Of a stretch of 64,000 nt of DNA, positions 35,245 through 48,617 are shown piece after piece. A program made the position numbers and the translations under genes. The stretch is from Roridomyces roridus (taxonomy: Eukaryota > Basidiomycota > Agaricomycetes > Agaricales > Mycenaceae): positions 868,001 to 932,000 of the forward strand of contig JARKIF010000001.1 in the NCBI GenBank assembly GCA_029378245.1. Direction: 5' to 3'. Position 1 is the first letter of the stretch. The number at the start of each line of letters is the position of its first letter. The notes under the pieces were generated by a model. It was not told the origin of the DNA. It searched no databases and worked only from the letters and a program-made list of their open reading frames with translations.

Positions 35245-36523
35245 ATGTCTGCCCAACTCGAAGCCCAGATCGAACGAATTTCCTTTGACATCGAGCGGCA
35301 GAAGAATCTGCTGAAAAAACTCGAGAGCAAAAAAAGCGTTCTTCAGCGCCAGCTGAACGCTGGACGCGATCCAATCGCGCGGCTACCATTCGAGGTTTCC
35401 TCCGAGATCTTTCTGCAGTGTCTCGCACCTCCCTTCGACAAACCTCAGCCTCACGCCCATCTTGTTCCTACGCTTCTCCTCAATATATGTCATGCCTGGA
35501 CCGACATCGCACTTTCCACCCCCGCCCTATGGGCCTCCATTTCGATCGTCTTTCCCCGTGCGAGAGGATTTGAAAACCTCTTGGGACTTTGGTTCCTACG
35601 TGCCGGGAATCATTCCTTGCGCGTCTCCCTCGCAGGAGCCTTGGATTGGCTTGTAGCCGAGTCGATTTGGCGTCATGCAGCGCAACTCGAAAACCTGGCC
35701 ATTTCCTTTGATGCGGCAAGCCGCGATGACTTACTCCAAGAGGATTCGTACGACTTCCTCGGAGACATTCCGTCCGAACTTCCAGAGCTGCCCCGCCTCC
35801 GTGAGCTGGAGATTGTCGGCAGAGAAGATATCGGGTGCACCGGAGTTTCGTTGCACGATCTTCTACACTCCGCGCCCAATCTCGTCGAACTGCGCATACA
35901 CAAGGTGTCGTTTGTCGAGTGGTATGCGGAGCCCCCGAATTTGGTTCTTCCCTACCTGCGCGTATTCGCATATCGCGGAGCTTTCGACCCTGTACATAGA
36001 TTGGTTCTCCGCCCCCGGGCTGCAAACACTCACGTTGTCAGTCCGGAATGTCTCCGACAACGCCTTCATCTCCTTCCTGGGACGATCATCTCCATCTCTA
36101 CAGACCCTCCGCCTGATTATAGACGTGTCCTATAACACAAGTCGTTTATCCGAGTGCCTGGCTCTCATTCCATCCCTCACGCGTGTGGAATGCTCGTATC
36201 TGGATGCTACCTTTGTAGAACATCTTTTGCGTCTTTTGGCTCAGAACCCACACCTCCTTCCAAACCTCCAAGCATTGGAGGTCTGCGATATGGTGATACG
36301 AGATGCCCCCAATCCGGTCGGCGTATCGAATGTTTTGGCTGCACTTGCGCGTGCCTTGTCGAGTCGGTATAGCAGGCTGCAAACGGTTCGACTTACGATA
36401 GTTCAACCGTATGACTGTGTGCGGCCTTCGAATGAACTTCTTGGCATTTTCCGGCAATTTTTGGCCGACGGGATGGTCATTCACGTCGGGTTTCGTGAAG
36501 GGCCGAATATTCTGTTGCAGTAA
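35245..36523 (+). pseudogene. family A F-box-like copy with one frameshift
   Basis: The frame is open from MSAQLEAQIERISFDIERQK through the F-box (RLPFEVSSEIFLQCL) to LPYLRVFAYRG near 35980. An indel between about 35965 and 36000 moves the reading to another frame, which continues with IDWFSAPGLQTLTL, the remaining repeats and the family end (DGMVIHVGFREGPNILLQ). No other lesion is evident. The two halves are otherwise well preserved, so inactivation is recent or is a sequence error. Confidence 0.75.
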
Positions 36524-36719
36524 AATCAGTCTGCGCACCCTGAAGAGTCGGACTTTCTTGTCAGATCGCTCGGGGGTGCCTTCGAGCGACTTTTCTTTCT
36601 ACAAAGAAAATCTACAGTACTTCTTGTCATTCATTCCAACTTGGGGACGCCCGAATACATACAAGTCACTACCCACTCTCTCGCAAACAAAGATGTGGAA
36701 ATGGTCTATTGTATACTAC

Positions 36720-38184
36720 TCAATAATCCTCCTGTCGTTTAATTGGTTCACTGAGCACGACCACATCCAATCTATCCGCCCTCGCCTGCCTCTCCGGGAA
36801 CTTCCACTCCAATTGATAACTTATCGATTTGTAGACCCGCAGGACGGGTCTCCGCTTTGCGAGGTGTCGTGCGATCTCCGAACGTGACAAATCCCCTCGT
36901 ACAACCAGAGTCCGAATGTCCGGAACCAGCCTCCGCCCAGCCCGGTCGAATTGTTCGAAAAGCCAGTACCATCTGTTCTTATTGACATATCCTATCTCGA
37001 GACGGACGACATCACGAACGGCGGGCAACTGTAATATGTGCACCAAACTCCCCAGTTCACAGCCTGTGACGCGGAAATGTTGCAACGTGCATCCCGAATT
37101 GTTGAAAAATGTGGTGAGAGCCGCAGGATCCGTGGTCTCCCAACCGGAGTCTGTGAGGAGGAGCTTCTGTAGGAAGGGGGCGACCAAAATGTTGAGTAGA
37201 TGGTTTCCGGCGTCTGTCCCTCCTTCAATCTCAAGAGACTCGATTTTTGCGATGATTGAGGTGGAGTCGTGCACTTTGATGCTGGGTGAGCGAAGCTTGA
37301 GGTGAGAGCCCGACGGGAGGAGGGGAAGGATCTGTTGGATATGACAAATTTGGCAATTGCCAAGATCATGTGTTCAGCTGCGACCACGGGAGTCGCAGTT
37401 GCCCAGGGAAAGGCTTCCAATCGCACGACCCGAGAGCTAGATCCGTGAGGGCAGGCAACGCTTTCACCAGATCAGCATCAGGCGCGTTGGCCGGAAGGAG
37501 TGGTCCCCGAAAGTCATCATCATTCAATATGATCCTCTTGAGGTAAGGATAATCGAAACCGAGTTTCACGAAGCGTGAAAAATGCCAGTTATTGACAAAT
37601 GTGATTTCTTTCCACTGGTGTGCGACGGCGAAGAACATGTCTGCGAGTTCGTCGGTTGTGGCCACCGTGAAGCAAATGGAAAGCGGAGCGAGCTGCGCGC
37701 GCTCGAGCTGCATCTCCCAAAATCGGCGGCTGGGAATTGGAAGGTGGACACCAGTCCGCATGTAGTCGTAGTCTCGGAATACGAAATGGGACCAAACGTC
37801 AGGGGTAGTCAACGCCACGGACCGCCATCGCCGGCTGACTCTTGCGAGGACCCAACCGGCGTTGTGGACGGGATCGAAAGTGGCGTCGGCATCCACACAG
37901 CGAACGAAGATCTCGGACAACATTTCGTTGGGCAGCCGACGCGACACCACAGACCCTTGCAGTCGTATAAACTCGTTGAGCTCAGCACGTTGCGCGCTGA
38001 GGAGTGCGATTGCGTCCTGCACTCGGGTTATGTCCTGCTTTGCCTTGTCGAGCGCCGTGGAGATTGTAGCGATCTGGAGATCCGAAGGAATGGTGTTGCT
38101 CAACAAAAGACCTTCAGAGGGATCGCCGAGATTGAGAGGCCTGAAGAGATGACAATGAGTGGAGCAAGTAGAGTTGCAAGGCAT
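36720..38184 (-). pseudogene. family B F-box-like copy with one frameshift
   Basis: The start is MPCNSTCSTHC at 38184; the upstream in-frame extension is disregarded because a GTAAGC...CGCAG intron (38188-38234) fits there. The coiled coil, F-box (RRLPNEMLSEIFVRCVD), WVLARVSRRWRSVALTTPDVW and first repeats read to LRLPWSQLNT, where TGA (37366-37368) ends the frame. The continuation (NCQI-type block onward to LDVVVLSEP) lies in another frame, consistent with a small deletion at that point. The 3' end converges with the A copy ending at 36523, 197 bp away. Confidence 0.78.
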
Positions 38185-38872
38185 CCTCTGCGCTAAAATG
38201 AGCAGACGAACGGGCAGGGAGGGAATGAGCTTACGATGATGGTGGAAGCAAATACGACTGGAATGAGCGGTGGGTCCGGGTCGAGTTAGAGTGGTTTGAG
38301 GCCTCCTGGATCGCTGAACAAGTGGACAACCCGCAAGGCTCGCCGGTGTCTCGAGCAGGCTAGTGCCACCCGCACGATCAGTAGTCACTGATACTCGAGT
38401 GAATGCGGCGAGGAGCCTGACTCTTGGACGAGCCGACGTGGAAGGGCTTGGACTGAAATGAGGGCCGCAAGTATAGCAAGCCCTTCTGGAATAGGAGAGT
38501 CGAGGAAAGTCAAGAAAAGAGGTGCCGCAATCAGGCAGTGATTGATAAGATCAACTCGGCGTTCTTGTCCTTAGCACCATTTCTTCGGGTCTCCGCCTCT
38601 CATACGGGAAATAAATCCACATAGCTAGGAACTACGTAGTACGGTGGGTATATTCGACTATCACATACTCTCTGGAAGGCTCACCAGCTGGCTAGCGCTC
38701 CCCTCGAGTCGGACTGTCGGAGTCGCTCAGACGGAATCAACTGCTCAAGTTGTCCGAGTGCGTCTACACCCTGGGAGATACCTAGAGGTCAGCTACTGTA
38801 CGCCTCTATTCCACGAAATCCGACAGACGCTCACCGCTCTACCCATACATATGGTAGGCCTGCCAGTGAGCG
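38185..38872. promoter_or_regulatory. divergent B/A intergenic region
   Basis: This 688-bp gap holds the likely shared promoter. The A-side 5'-UTR intron is predicted at 38798-38857 (GTACGCCTC...TGGTAG), the B-side one at 38188-38234. Confidence 0.45.
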
Positions 38873-40168
38873 ATGTCTACCCAAGCAATCGAGGAGCAGA
38901 TCGAACAAATCTCGCTCGAAATTCAGCGGCAAAAGGATGTGCTGAAGAAACTCAAGAGCGATAAAATCCTTCTCCAGCAGCAGCTCAACGCTCTACGCGA
39001 CCCAGTCGCGCGTCTGCCGCTCGAGATTTCTTCCGATATTTTCCTGCGATGTCTGCCACCCCGGTCGGGATACCCTGAGGAATACCCTCGACCTAAAACC
39101 CATCTTGCCCCTCTGCTTTTCCTCAATGTCTGCCATCACTGGACCAACATTGCACTTTCCACCCCCGCCTTATGGGCTTCGATCGGTATCGCCTTTCCGT
39201 GTACCAGCGCATTCAAAAACCTCTTGGAGACGTGGCTTCGACGCGCCGGGAGTCGTCTTCTCCACATTTCCCTCAGAGGAATCTTCGACTCCGTGGTTGC
39301 TCATCCCATTCAATCCCATTCTGCCCAACTCGAGTCCTTGGTCATTTCGTTTGACCAGACCGATGATCTCGATGATCTCGAGGATGAATCCTATGACTTC
39401 CTCGGGGGAAATCACCTCCACATGGAGCTTCCACGGCTCCGGGTGCTGGAGATTCGTGGCGTAGGCGGTGTAAAATGCTTCTGGCTTTCACTCCATCGAC
39501 TTCTGCGTCGTGCGCCCAATCTCACTGAAATCTTCATACAAAATGTCTCATTCCTGGAGACCATCAATGACGAGGAACCCGACAGCGTCGTTCTTCCCCA
39601 TCTGCGCCAACTAACCCTTTATGAAAATTTCGACGGTATCAACTGGGTTTCCACCCCCCGCCTGGAAATTCTCTGTTTGTCGACGGAACATCTCTTCACA
39701 GAGAGCTTCATCTCCTTCCTGCGCCAAGCATGTCCGCCTTTGCGGAAACTGGAGCTTTGCGGAGATTCGCATTCTCACAACTTTGAAGACTCCATGGCTC
39801 TCATCCCAACCCTCACACATTTGGACATTCTGTGTCTGGAATCCGCGTTAGCGGAGGCATTGTTCGGCTTCTTGGCGCAGAACCCCCACCACGTTCCGAA
39901 TCTCGAAACGATGGAACTCGACGAAGTTATCATCCCCAGGTTGGCCAGTCCCAACGACGTACTGACGGCACTCGCCAGTGTCCTATCAGTCCGTCGTAGC
40001 AGGCTCAAAGCGGTTCGACTTACGATTTGTTCATCGAACAAGTCTCTCGCGCTGCCGGACGATCTTACTCTTTTCCAAGAGTTCTTGGACGACGACGGGG
40101 TGGATATCGAAATTGCGCTTTCTGATAGTCCGATTGATCTCTCTTCGGATTCGGAGGATGAATCGTGA
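38873..40168 (+). CDS. family A F-box-like protein, intact
   Basis: This is a 431-residue uninterrupted frame and the reference for the family. Residues ~5-40 form a coiled coil (IEEQIEQISLEIQRQKDVLKKLK), ~47-60 the F-box-like motif RLPLEISSDIFLRCL, and ~85-105 the segment NVCHHWTNIALSTPALWASI. About 300 residues follow with leucine-rich-repeat-like periodicity, including SFISFLRQACPPLRKLEL and DSMALIPTLTHLDIL. The tail is acidic (SDSEDES). The start codon is supported by the conserved upstream acceptor and family alignment. Its inferred role is substrate adaptor of an SCF-type ubiquitin ligase. Confidence 0.85.
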   Translation: MSTQAIEEQIEQISLEIQRQKDVLKKLKSDKILLQQQLNALRDPVARLPLEISSDIFLRCLPPRSGYPEEYPRPKTHLAPLLFLNVCHHWTNIALSTPALWASIGIAFPCTSAFKNLLETWLRRAGSRLLHISLRGIFDSVVAHPIQSHSAQLESLVISFDQTDDLDDLEDESYDFLGGNHLHMELPRLRVLEIRGVGGVKCFWLSLHRLLRRAPNLTEIFIQNVSFLETINDEEPDSVVLPHLRQLTLYENFDGINWVSTPRLEILCLSTEHLFTESFISFLRQACPPLRKLELCGDSHSHNFEDSMALIPTLTHLDILCLESALAEALFGFLAQNPHHVPNLETMELDEVIIPRLASPNDVLTALASVLSVRRSRLKAVRLTICSSNKSLALPDDLTLFQEFLDDDGVDIEIALSDSPIDLSSDSEDES

Positions 40169-40503
40169 TGGGTACCTCCTTTCTTTCTTTCAGGTTACCA
40201 AGTTCAAGTACTCACACCAGTGATAGAATCGGGCTCGGGAGCGGATGGGAAGGAGCGAGGACGTTGTCATTTTTTTCTTGGTCTAGTCCACACATGTGTC
40301 TACTACTCAGGACTCGATTTCGGACAATTGATTATTACACATGGAATCACGACCAATGTATACTAGGAGTCGCGTTCTCCGACCACCCAGAAGTCGAACG
40401 ACCGTCCGTAAACGGAGCAGTTATCAACATGTTTTCATCAAGAAACAAGAAAAATCAAGTCGGCTTCACATAACGTACTTACACTATCAAGAAAACCCAC
40501 AGC
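40169..40503. other. convergent intergenic region
   Basis: This 335-bp gap lies between the 3' ends of an A-family gene (+) and the MYND/Kelch gene (-). I see nothing else in it. Confidence 0.4.
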
Positions 40504-42824
40504 TCACGGCGCCTTCCTACATTCATGCTTCTCCTTATGCTCTCTCCACCCCTCTTTGAAACACGCCATATCACAGAAAAAAACCCGGCCGTTACATGTT
40601 CCTGTGTCGCATTCCGTCAGCTTTATTCAAAAACCCAGAGTCCGATGAACGTACCACCACACCGCTTCCAAGGCCCCGTCAACCCACACGTAAAGCAGCG
40701 CTGCCAAGGCCCCACCTGTGCTGTCCTCCCCTCCTCCTCCAGATCCACGCCGTCAAAATACCCGCCAGGAAGATCTAGCCGAAGCTGCCACAAATCCAAG
40801 AAACTTCCCAACGACGGCCGCCCCTTGCCGGTAGATTTCGACGGCACAAAGTGCGTATTCTTGTACCCGCCAAAAAGAAATATTTTTCCTGTCCTCGAGT
40901 CTGTGATGAGAGTCGAGCTGGCCCGGTAGGTAGGGAATCCGCATGTGAAAACTTGCTTCCAAGTTGTCGGAACGCCACTCGGGGTCACGTCGGCCACGAA
41001 AGTGTCTGCATAGTACGTGTAGGCCATGGGTTCACCCTCGAAGTCTTCCAAGCATGTCGGAGCTGCTGGTGAGTACCCGCCAAAAACTATGACCTTGTCC
41101 AGGATCGGATTCTGGGAAGGCTTTGAGTAAAAAAAATGAGTACATGAAAGATCGACAGACGTAGGTGCAAGCCATCTCCGCGCGGGGAGAAGGGGCGTTC
41201 CCAGGTAGTCGTTCGCGTTTCCATCGTCCTTGACTGATATTCCAGCTCCAGAGATCATCGTAAGGATGACAGAAAAACGGGGGCGCGCCGTGACAATCTT
41301 GGAGATGTGCAGAAGTAGGACGGTCTGATTGCCCGAACATGAAGAAAATATGTGTTTGATCCTTGGAAACCCAGCTATGGAATCGTTCCCGGGGGCCAGG
41401 AGTGGAAGGGCAGGGTTTGGGAACGGAAGAACCGCTCAAACGACGCCACTGAAGGCTCGGAATGTCAAGCTCCATCAAGACGTCCGTGCCGGGTATGCTG
41501 CCCCCGTGCTGCCCACCAAAGACGTATATCTTTTCCCCAACACAATGAGCATCGAATTCTGATACGTCGTCCCTGTAGTACGGCCATTCGCGCATTTCTT
41601 CGTCAGGAACAAATTTGGTGCGCAAAAGCTGCCACCTGGATTGCGCGATATGAAAGACCCAAATCAAAGAGGGTTCTCCAGTGAACAGGAAGGCACGCCC
41701 ATCGGCGTGTGGAACCATCTTGTATCCCACAATCTGACTGACAACTTCTGCTGCGATGAAATCGGGAAGTCGACGCCATATCAGAGTATCGAGGTCCAGG
41801 GCCCAAAAATCGTGGTAATGGGGACCTTCAATGGCTTTGACGCCCCCAAGCACATAGAGGTGGCCTTGATACCGGTTTATGACAAATACTCTACAGATGA
41901 GCGAAAGAACGCACCATTGAATGCAAATGTCGCGCTATGGCGGCGAGTGGTGGGTGCTTTTCCATTGCGGATGTTCAGCTTAATCCACGAACCAGCCTGC
42001 TGAAGACTCGGATACTCAATCGACATGGAAGCGGAAGTTTCAGGATCGGGGTGCTTCAGAGCACAGATATCCTGCCCAAGCAACGGATAGAAGTGATGCG
42101 AAATTTTGGACTCGAGATCTTCAGGCATGGACTCGAGCATAACGTACGCGAGCCAAAGGCGCTGAATTGCACTCGCAGTGTTTCCCAATGCAAAGAAGAC
42201 TTGGGCGGCGAGGCAGTGTGCGGTAAGTCGTTCGAAATAGTAGTGTGAAGAGGTGCTGTCGATCGGAACCCAATCTGCACGGGTGTTCAAGCGTTTCTGA
42301 ATGAAAAAAGACGGTCATACTCACCAAAACGGACTGGATCGGCTCTGGCCCTCAAACTTTTCTCCAAGAGGTCAGCCTCGACCAACCAAAGCAAAGCCTG
42401 AAACGTCTCGAAGTCAGAATGGCAAGGCGAAGGAGGAGCGTACGGTCTCATAGTCCAAAAGCCGTCGGGAGCACTCGATAGCTCCATTCAAGCAGGCCAT
42501 AAAGTCGGAGACGCCCCGCCCATCCCGACTTCCAAGAATTTTGTACACAGCCAGGTCGGTGGAGACTGCGGGCAGCTCAAGTCCAACCATTTCCGACGCG
42601 GCCTCAATGAACGTAGACCGTGCTTCCGCGTACTGTTTGGCCGTAAATTTCTTATCTGCCTTGAATTTGAGCGAGTTTTGCAGTCGACCCCGGGTCATCG
42701 TTCCTTCCGCTCGCGTGAATAAGAAGGGTCTGGCTTCCTCGGGGATTTCAAACGCGCAGAAAATCTCGCAGCGATGTTCTGTTATTGCCTTGAGATTCTG
42801 CATGTCGGCTCCCCGACTTGGCAT
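40504..42824 (-). CDS. Kelch-repeat protein with C-terminal MYND zinc finger
   Basis: Six exons (42824-42444, 42397-42325, 42274-41915, 41864-41161, 41111-40655, 40601-40504) separated by 46-53-nt introns give 690 residues. The N-terminal ~250 residues are helical and TPR-like (KFTAKQYAEARSTFIEAASE). The middle has Kelch-type blades: GHLYVLGGVKA, KIYVFGGQHGG, KVIVFGGYSP and KIFLFGGYKN. The last exon completes a MYND finger: CFTCGLTGPWKRCGGTCNG then FFCDMACFKEGWREHKEKH, with Cys/His spacing typical of the family. Stopping at 40623 would lose the finger, so the short last exon is well supported. MYND fingers bind proline-rich partners; the cellular role is unknown. Confidence 0.87.
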
Positions 42825-42989
42825 CGTGGAAGAATGAAAACGGAGCTGGCAAACACAGCCACTCGATGAGAGAAGGGAGGAATCTATACACGCACGGCAC
42901 TGGGGCTTTCGAGCTCCGAGTTTGCTTATTATTACAGGTACAACTTGTAGAAATGTCTATGCATCGTCTATATCCTATCATCTGGTCCA

Positions 42990-45900
42990 TTAACGTCTAC
43001 GTCTCGTAAAAATCGCCGAAAAGATACTGGTCGTGCGGATGCGGAAAAGGTACGTCAGGACATAAATGCCAGCAATCTGTGAACCAATTCAGAGACCACA
43101 TCGTGGAAGGAAAAGAAATACACTGACATTGACTCCAATATAAACGAAGAGTAGACCGCAATTCCGCCAATGGTGCGAATAAAAGATATTGAAGCTGGCT
43201 TGCAGGAACTACAAAGGTATGGTTAGCGATGCCCACTATCGAGAAAACCGCTAGCACATACCTGGTCGGTGGTAGCCGTAGAACAAAACTCGCAGCTCGA
43301 AGTGGCGTCCCCGTTGGTCAAGTAGCCTCCCGCAGAGGAGATGTAGTTGCCCATGTACTGACTGCACGTTTGGCCAGCAGGCGGATTCAGCGTCACCAGC
43401 TCCACGGGACTGCAGGTGATATTGTGCTTGCCAAGCGCTACAAGAATTGAATCAGACTCAAGTCGGCGCGTTTCAGAGAGCGTGTACCTTGACCCAAAAG
43501 CCCCTCGACCATATAAGTATACGGCGATACATGATACCTGCAAAGCAGTCAGAACTGTAAGCAAAGCCGATACCAAAAGATGCGTACATCCATTTCCACC
43601 ATCCCAAGGCCCTAAACGGCTGCATGACGCCATTGAAGTTCAAGATGAACGAGAAAAACAAGGCGAAAAACACAGCGGCGAGTTCCGCATTGGGAGCCAT
43701 CGCCGCTACCGCCTGTCCAAACGATGTGTAGTACAACGGGAAGACAACACCGAGCATCTAATCGGCGTCAAATCACATTTCGTCCGCCACAAAGAGCAAA
43801 AATTTACCAGGTACGTGTATCCGGCACGGGAATTGTCAAAACCGACAGTCCAATACCAGCAGAGGAAGTATATGGACGACCCGAGAATGTTCCACGGAAC
43901 CTCGGACAAGAAAGCCGCGGTGACGAGCGCTGACCAGCTATAAAACTTGGTAGGGCCTTCGCGGATCTCGTAGATATTCCGCATGTCCAGGAAAGGCACT
44001 TGCAGCTGATTTGACAAGGGTGCGGAAAGGATGGTGGACATGAAGATCGCCTGGAAGCGAATCGGTGAGATTAAGGACTTGACTGAGCTGGAAACTTACA
44101 AAGAGCTGATTTTGCGTTCCCTGCTGAGAAGTCTTGGCTTTGAAGAACGTAAACTAGAGATTGACATTTAGAAAGCACATAGTCGGAAAGGGCATGTTAC
44201 GCACTCCGATAAAGAGACCTCCGACGATATTGAGCACTAGCTTCGCGATGAGATAAGTCGGCTGCAGAGTTTGCGTCAAAAGACGAGTAACAAAAAGAAA
44301 AAGACACGCACATCTCTCCAACGGAAGCGAGCATCACGTCTCAACAAAAGCGTCGCCTGCTGAATCCACGGCGTCGCATATTTGTTCTTGAAAGTCGCCT
44401 GCACAGCCCCACGAGCCCGGCCCTCGGTGTGGATTTTTTCGAGTTCCTCCCTGGCCTTGATGGACTCGGGACAATTGCGCCAGATGGCCTCCCTGCACCG
44501 CGATCAAAAGGTGTCTCCAAAGCACACAGGATCATACGAACCAGTCCTGTTCGCTCGTCGCCGTAGCTCCGGCACCAATGACATCAAGCATGAACTCAGC
44601 ACTGTAAAGGCGAGCATGAGTGAGTATAATGTCAAGTCAAGAATGATCCCACTTACGGGTTCTCGGACGATTCGCAGTGGCGGGAACCGTTGGACTCAAA
44701 GTGGTGAATGAGCGTGGTAGAGTTTTTGCCAATGTCACCAAAGTATACGACTTGGCCACCTTTCCGCAGCAGCAGGAGGCGATCAAACATCTGTGGGTCA
44801 TTAGAAGGGAGATTCGCTAGCAGTCAAGGAAGAAATCTCACCTGGAAAAGCTCGGCCGAAGGCTGAAGGGAGCGTAAGCTCGAGAATGACATAGAGACAA
44901 GAAAAGTACCTGATGGATTCTGTACAAAAGGGTCAGCCCAGTCCGACATGAAGATAGCAGAACGTACGTGCAAAGGATGGCCTGTCCGTTGGCGGCAAGC
45001 TCCTTCAAGAACAGCATGATCGCCCAAGCACTCTGCGAATCAAGGCCGGAGGTGGGCTACACAATCATCAGAATCGGTAACACAAATAAGACAGGGGCGC
45101 ACCTCGTCGAGGAAAAGCAACAATCGAGGCTATTCGTTCCGCATGAGCAGCCAGACTCGAAAAGATTCACTGCAACGCACCTTTGCCGCCAACTCGACAC
45201 CAATCGTCGTCCGCTTCCGATGCTCGACTCCCAAACTCCCAACCGAAGCATCCGCCATTTCCTCCAGCCCACACATCTTGAGACACGTCTCGACGTATGC
45301 AACCTTCTCCTCGACAGGAACCGAGTCCGGTTGGCGGAGCATCGCCGAGAACAGCAAGGCCTCACGGACCGTATCCGTTGGTACGTGGGTGTCCATCTGC
45401 TGCACGTAACCCGTCTGCGAGCGGAAGTCGCGCGGCAGGGGATGTCCATTGACGAAGATATCGCCCGTCACGACGCCAGTGGTCGTCCGCTCTGCCAGGG
45501 CATTCAGCAACGTCGTCTTTCCCGCGCCAGATTCGCCCCTGAAGTCACATGATCAGCCGACGCATAGAGCAAGAGGAAGATAAATACATGAGGGCGGTCA
45601 GTTTACCAGGGACCACATACCCAGAGACGTTATCCAGCAACTTCCGTTCACCATCCTTGACAGGAACGACATAGTTGAGGTTCTGCCAGGAGAAGATATC
45701 CGTCATGGGTGGAGCAGCCGCCAACGCCTTGTGGACCTCTGCCTGATCTCGCGCTACGGCTTCTTCAACATGTGCATCCTGACCATTGCCCACCGCCTTC
45801 TCCGGATCCGCGACACCCCCAGCCCGAGCCAGCTCCACGCCCTTCTTGGACCTGCGCTTGAAGAGGACGACCGAAGTGGACAGGGACGTGGCCGTATTGA

Positions 45901-48617
45901 GCTCGGTGAATAAGAGCAGCAGAGTGATGAATCCAAGGCCAAATGCAACGACAATGCCGAAATTCTTAGAAGTCGGTTAGTAAGCCACCACGACAGAGAG
46001 ATAGACCGGTGCCGTACCATCCATTCATGGCTGTAGGAATACCCATAACTAGCAGCGATGAACTTGTTCCCGTGGACGAAAGCTTCGCCGGGTACCGAGC
46101 CCACCGTGGCGCAGACTTGATTCGCGAGGCTGACATTCTCGTACCCCGGACCCTGGGGAACGAGTGACGCGCAAGTAGCGTTGATGGTCCGGAATTCATT
46201 CGCCACGACGGCTTCGAAGCTATATCGCATGGGCTGGAAGATATGAGCACGCGAAAAGAAGGAAGGAAGGACACCTACATTAATGTAGGTGATCCACCGT
46301 AAAGCGCCAATCATTGACTATTCGCCATTCAGCATGAGCCAGGTAAAGGCAAGAAGAATCACGCACGGGTTTCGGGATAGTATACCCTGTATAGATGACA
46401 AGAACGAGCAGTAGAATCCCAGCAACCGACTGCGCCGGGGCAGGAGTGGCAAACGCCGCCGCAATGGTCCGGAAGAACGCCCGCATGGTAACAGCGATCA
46501 TGTAGAGGAATAGGTAGAAGATGCTAACAAGGCCAAGTCAGAGTGAGACGCCGAAAGAGGGTACTTGGAACGTACAAGAATTGTTGTGCAGTACGCTGAA
46601 GACCGACGATAAAGTACAGCAGAATCGAAAATGCCTGAACAAAGGGTTTCAGAAGGTATTTAGATTTGAAGGCGAGAAGGAACGGACTGTGATACTGAGG
46701 AGCAGGATAGGCGCGTCGACGAGAGTGAGTGCCAATGCCTCAACGAAGGGGTGATAGAGCGCTGCCTTGCTTTGCCGGAGGATAATGGGACGCTGCGCGA
46801 AAAGGGCCGGGATCTCCGCCATACTGGAGAGCGCACAAAAGAGAACCCCACTATAGAAAGCACTGAGCAAGAAATCACGGGGGCGGGACAAGACACTCAC
46901 AAAAACATCACGCCTCCTCTCGAGAAGAATGCCGAAGTGGACTCGGGCGAGTTGACAAAGATGGACCCGACGATAGTGCCCTGGATGATGAAGGTGGCAA
47001 CGTTGATGAGCGTCGCCGCCTTGTCCCCGACGATGATCTGCGCTCGACGATGAATGAGCGCGCGCGCCTGCATGAAGATGGACGTCGTATACGGCGAGGC
47101 CCGGCGTGCACTCTTGGCATGCTCCGCCCGCACACTCCGCTTATAAACCTCCCCCCGCTCCTTATTCCCCAACCCACATTCCTGATTGTACGCCTTGATA
47201 TCCTCGAGATTCTTCTCCATAAGCGGCGATTGACGGAAATGCTCGGCGAGTTCAGCAGACGTCCTCGGCCGCTTCTTGTCTTCCTCGGGTGTCAGCCCAG
47301 GTCGCACAATCCGCCCCGCAAAGTCTGTGACAGAAACCAAGAAATCGGGCGTCGTCTGACGCTCCGCCTGCGGTACGTATCCAAGCGAGAGGAAATACTC
47401 GCGTGCCTGGTCTGCCGGCCCGAAGTACACCATCTTCCCCTCGCTGAGCACGCACACCTTGTCAAAGAGCGAATAAAGCGTCTCAGAGGCTTGGTAGATG
47501 GACACGATTGTCGTTGCATGGGCGACATCGGTCAAAATGCGAAGCGCCCGTCCAAACTCCAAGGCGGTGGATGCATCGAGCCCACGGGTCGAGTTGTCCC
47601 ACGCCCCGATGCGAAGACGGGTGGCTAACGCTTCAGCGATGCTCACGCGTTTTTTCTGCCCGCCACTGACACCGCGAATGGCATTGTTTCCAACGGGGGT
47701 GCTGCGGACGTGTCGCAGGCCGAAGATGGTGCAGAGAATTTCGACCATCGAGTCGACATACTCGTCGCGGCTCTGGCCCTCGATACGGGTCTGCGGAGCA
47801 CGAAGGCGGGCAGCGAACTGGAGGGTTTGCTCGACGGTGAGGGTGGGGAAATGGACGTCGTCCTCGGGGCAGTATTGCACGTCGCCGCGGTAGTGATCGT
47901 GTATTTGCTGTGGGGTGAGAGAGTCGTAGTTGCGGGTCCCAGATACAGACTTGTATTCGTCCGTCTGATTCGCGAGGGTCTTGAGGAGCGTAGAGCACCC
48001 AGACCCAGGACGCCCGAGAACGACTGGATGAAGGTCAGAGATACGAGCAAGGGGCATCGAAGAAACGCACGAAGCATCTCTCCGGGGCGAACAACACCGG
48101 TAATGTCATCAAGGATCGTGCGCAGCGGTGGGTGTCGGAGGGTCTGTATCTCCTCAAGGATGGAAAGCGGGTTCAAGGTGGAGCCTAGGGTGGGCTGATA
48201 CGAAGCCGAGGCGCCAAGACCAACGACTCGCAGGTCCTGAAACGCGACACCAAGTTCTCGGTGCTCAATGTCAGCCTCAGCGATCCTGGATACATCGTTC
48301 GTGAGGTTATTCAGAGTTAGAAGCAACTAAACGCACTTTTTGTGAATGAATTTCAGAGTCTTCTCAAGGTCAAAAGGGCCGTCGCCAGGATGCAGAGTCA
48401 CATCTGAGTCTGTTGTCGTCCTACTGGACAGTTGGGTGACGGTGCGTTGGAGGTTCTTGACACCAGCGGGATCGAAAAAGTCGACATCAACACGGGAGAC
48501 ACTGGGTCTGCGTTGGGACGCAGTCTCGCCAACGACTCGAGCAGGAACGGTCGGGGAGCGCGATTTTTCTTGAGACGGCTCGACGCTGTCCTCTTGGATG
48601 TTGTGTAGAGAAGACAT
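42990..48617 (-). CDS. PDR-type ABC transporter (ABCG, full-size)
   Basis: Order is NBD1-TMD1-NBD2-TMD2, as in Pdr5/CDR pumps. After a ~90-residue N-terminal tail come [14 protein letters not shown] (degenerate Walker A), [15 protein letters not shown] (signature) and [12 protein letters not shown] (Walker B). TMD1 follows with an Asn-rich external loop. NBD2 has [33 protein letters not shown] and [18 protein letters not shown]2 has [24 protein letters not shown] helices. The C-terminal helix ([20 protein letters not shown]) and stop at 42990 need the last intron removed. More than 20 introns of 45-60 nt interrupt the gene. I found no broken frame. It should export hydrophobic compounds or drugs at the plasma membrane using ATP. 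Confidence 0.9.

Noticed and set aside
40623..41258. Kelch gene as a separate short gene ending at 40623
   Set aside because: Splice sites join it smoothly to upstream exons and to a downstream MYND-completing exon.
42414..48617. Any CRISPR array, operon or prokaryotic system
   Set aside because: The dense short introns, TATA element and protein families are eukaryotic, and no spacer-repeat arrays were seen.
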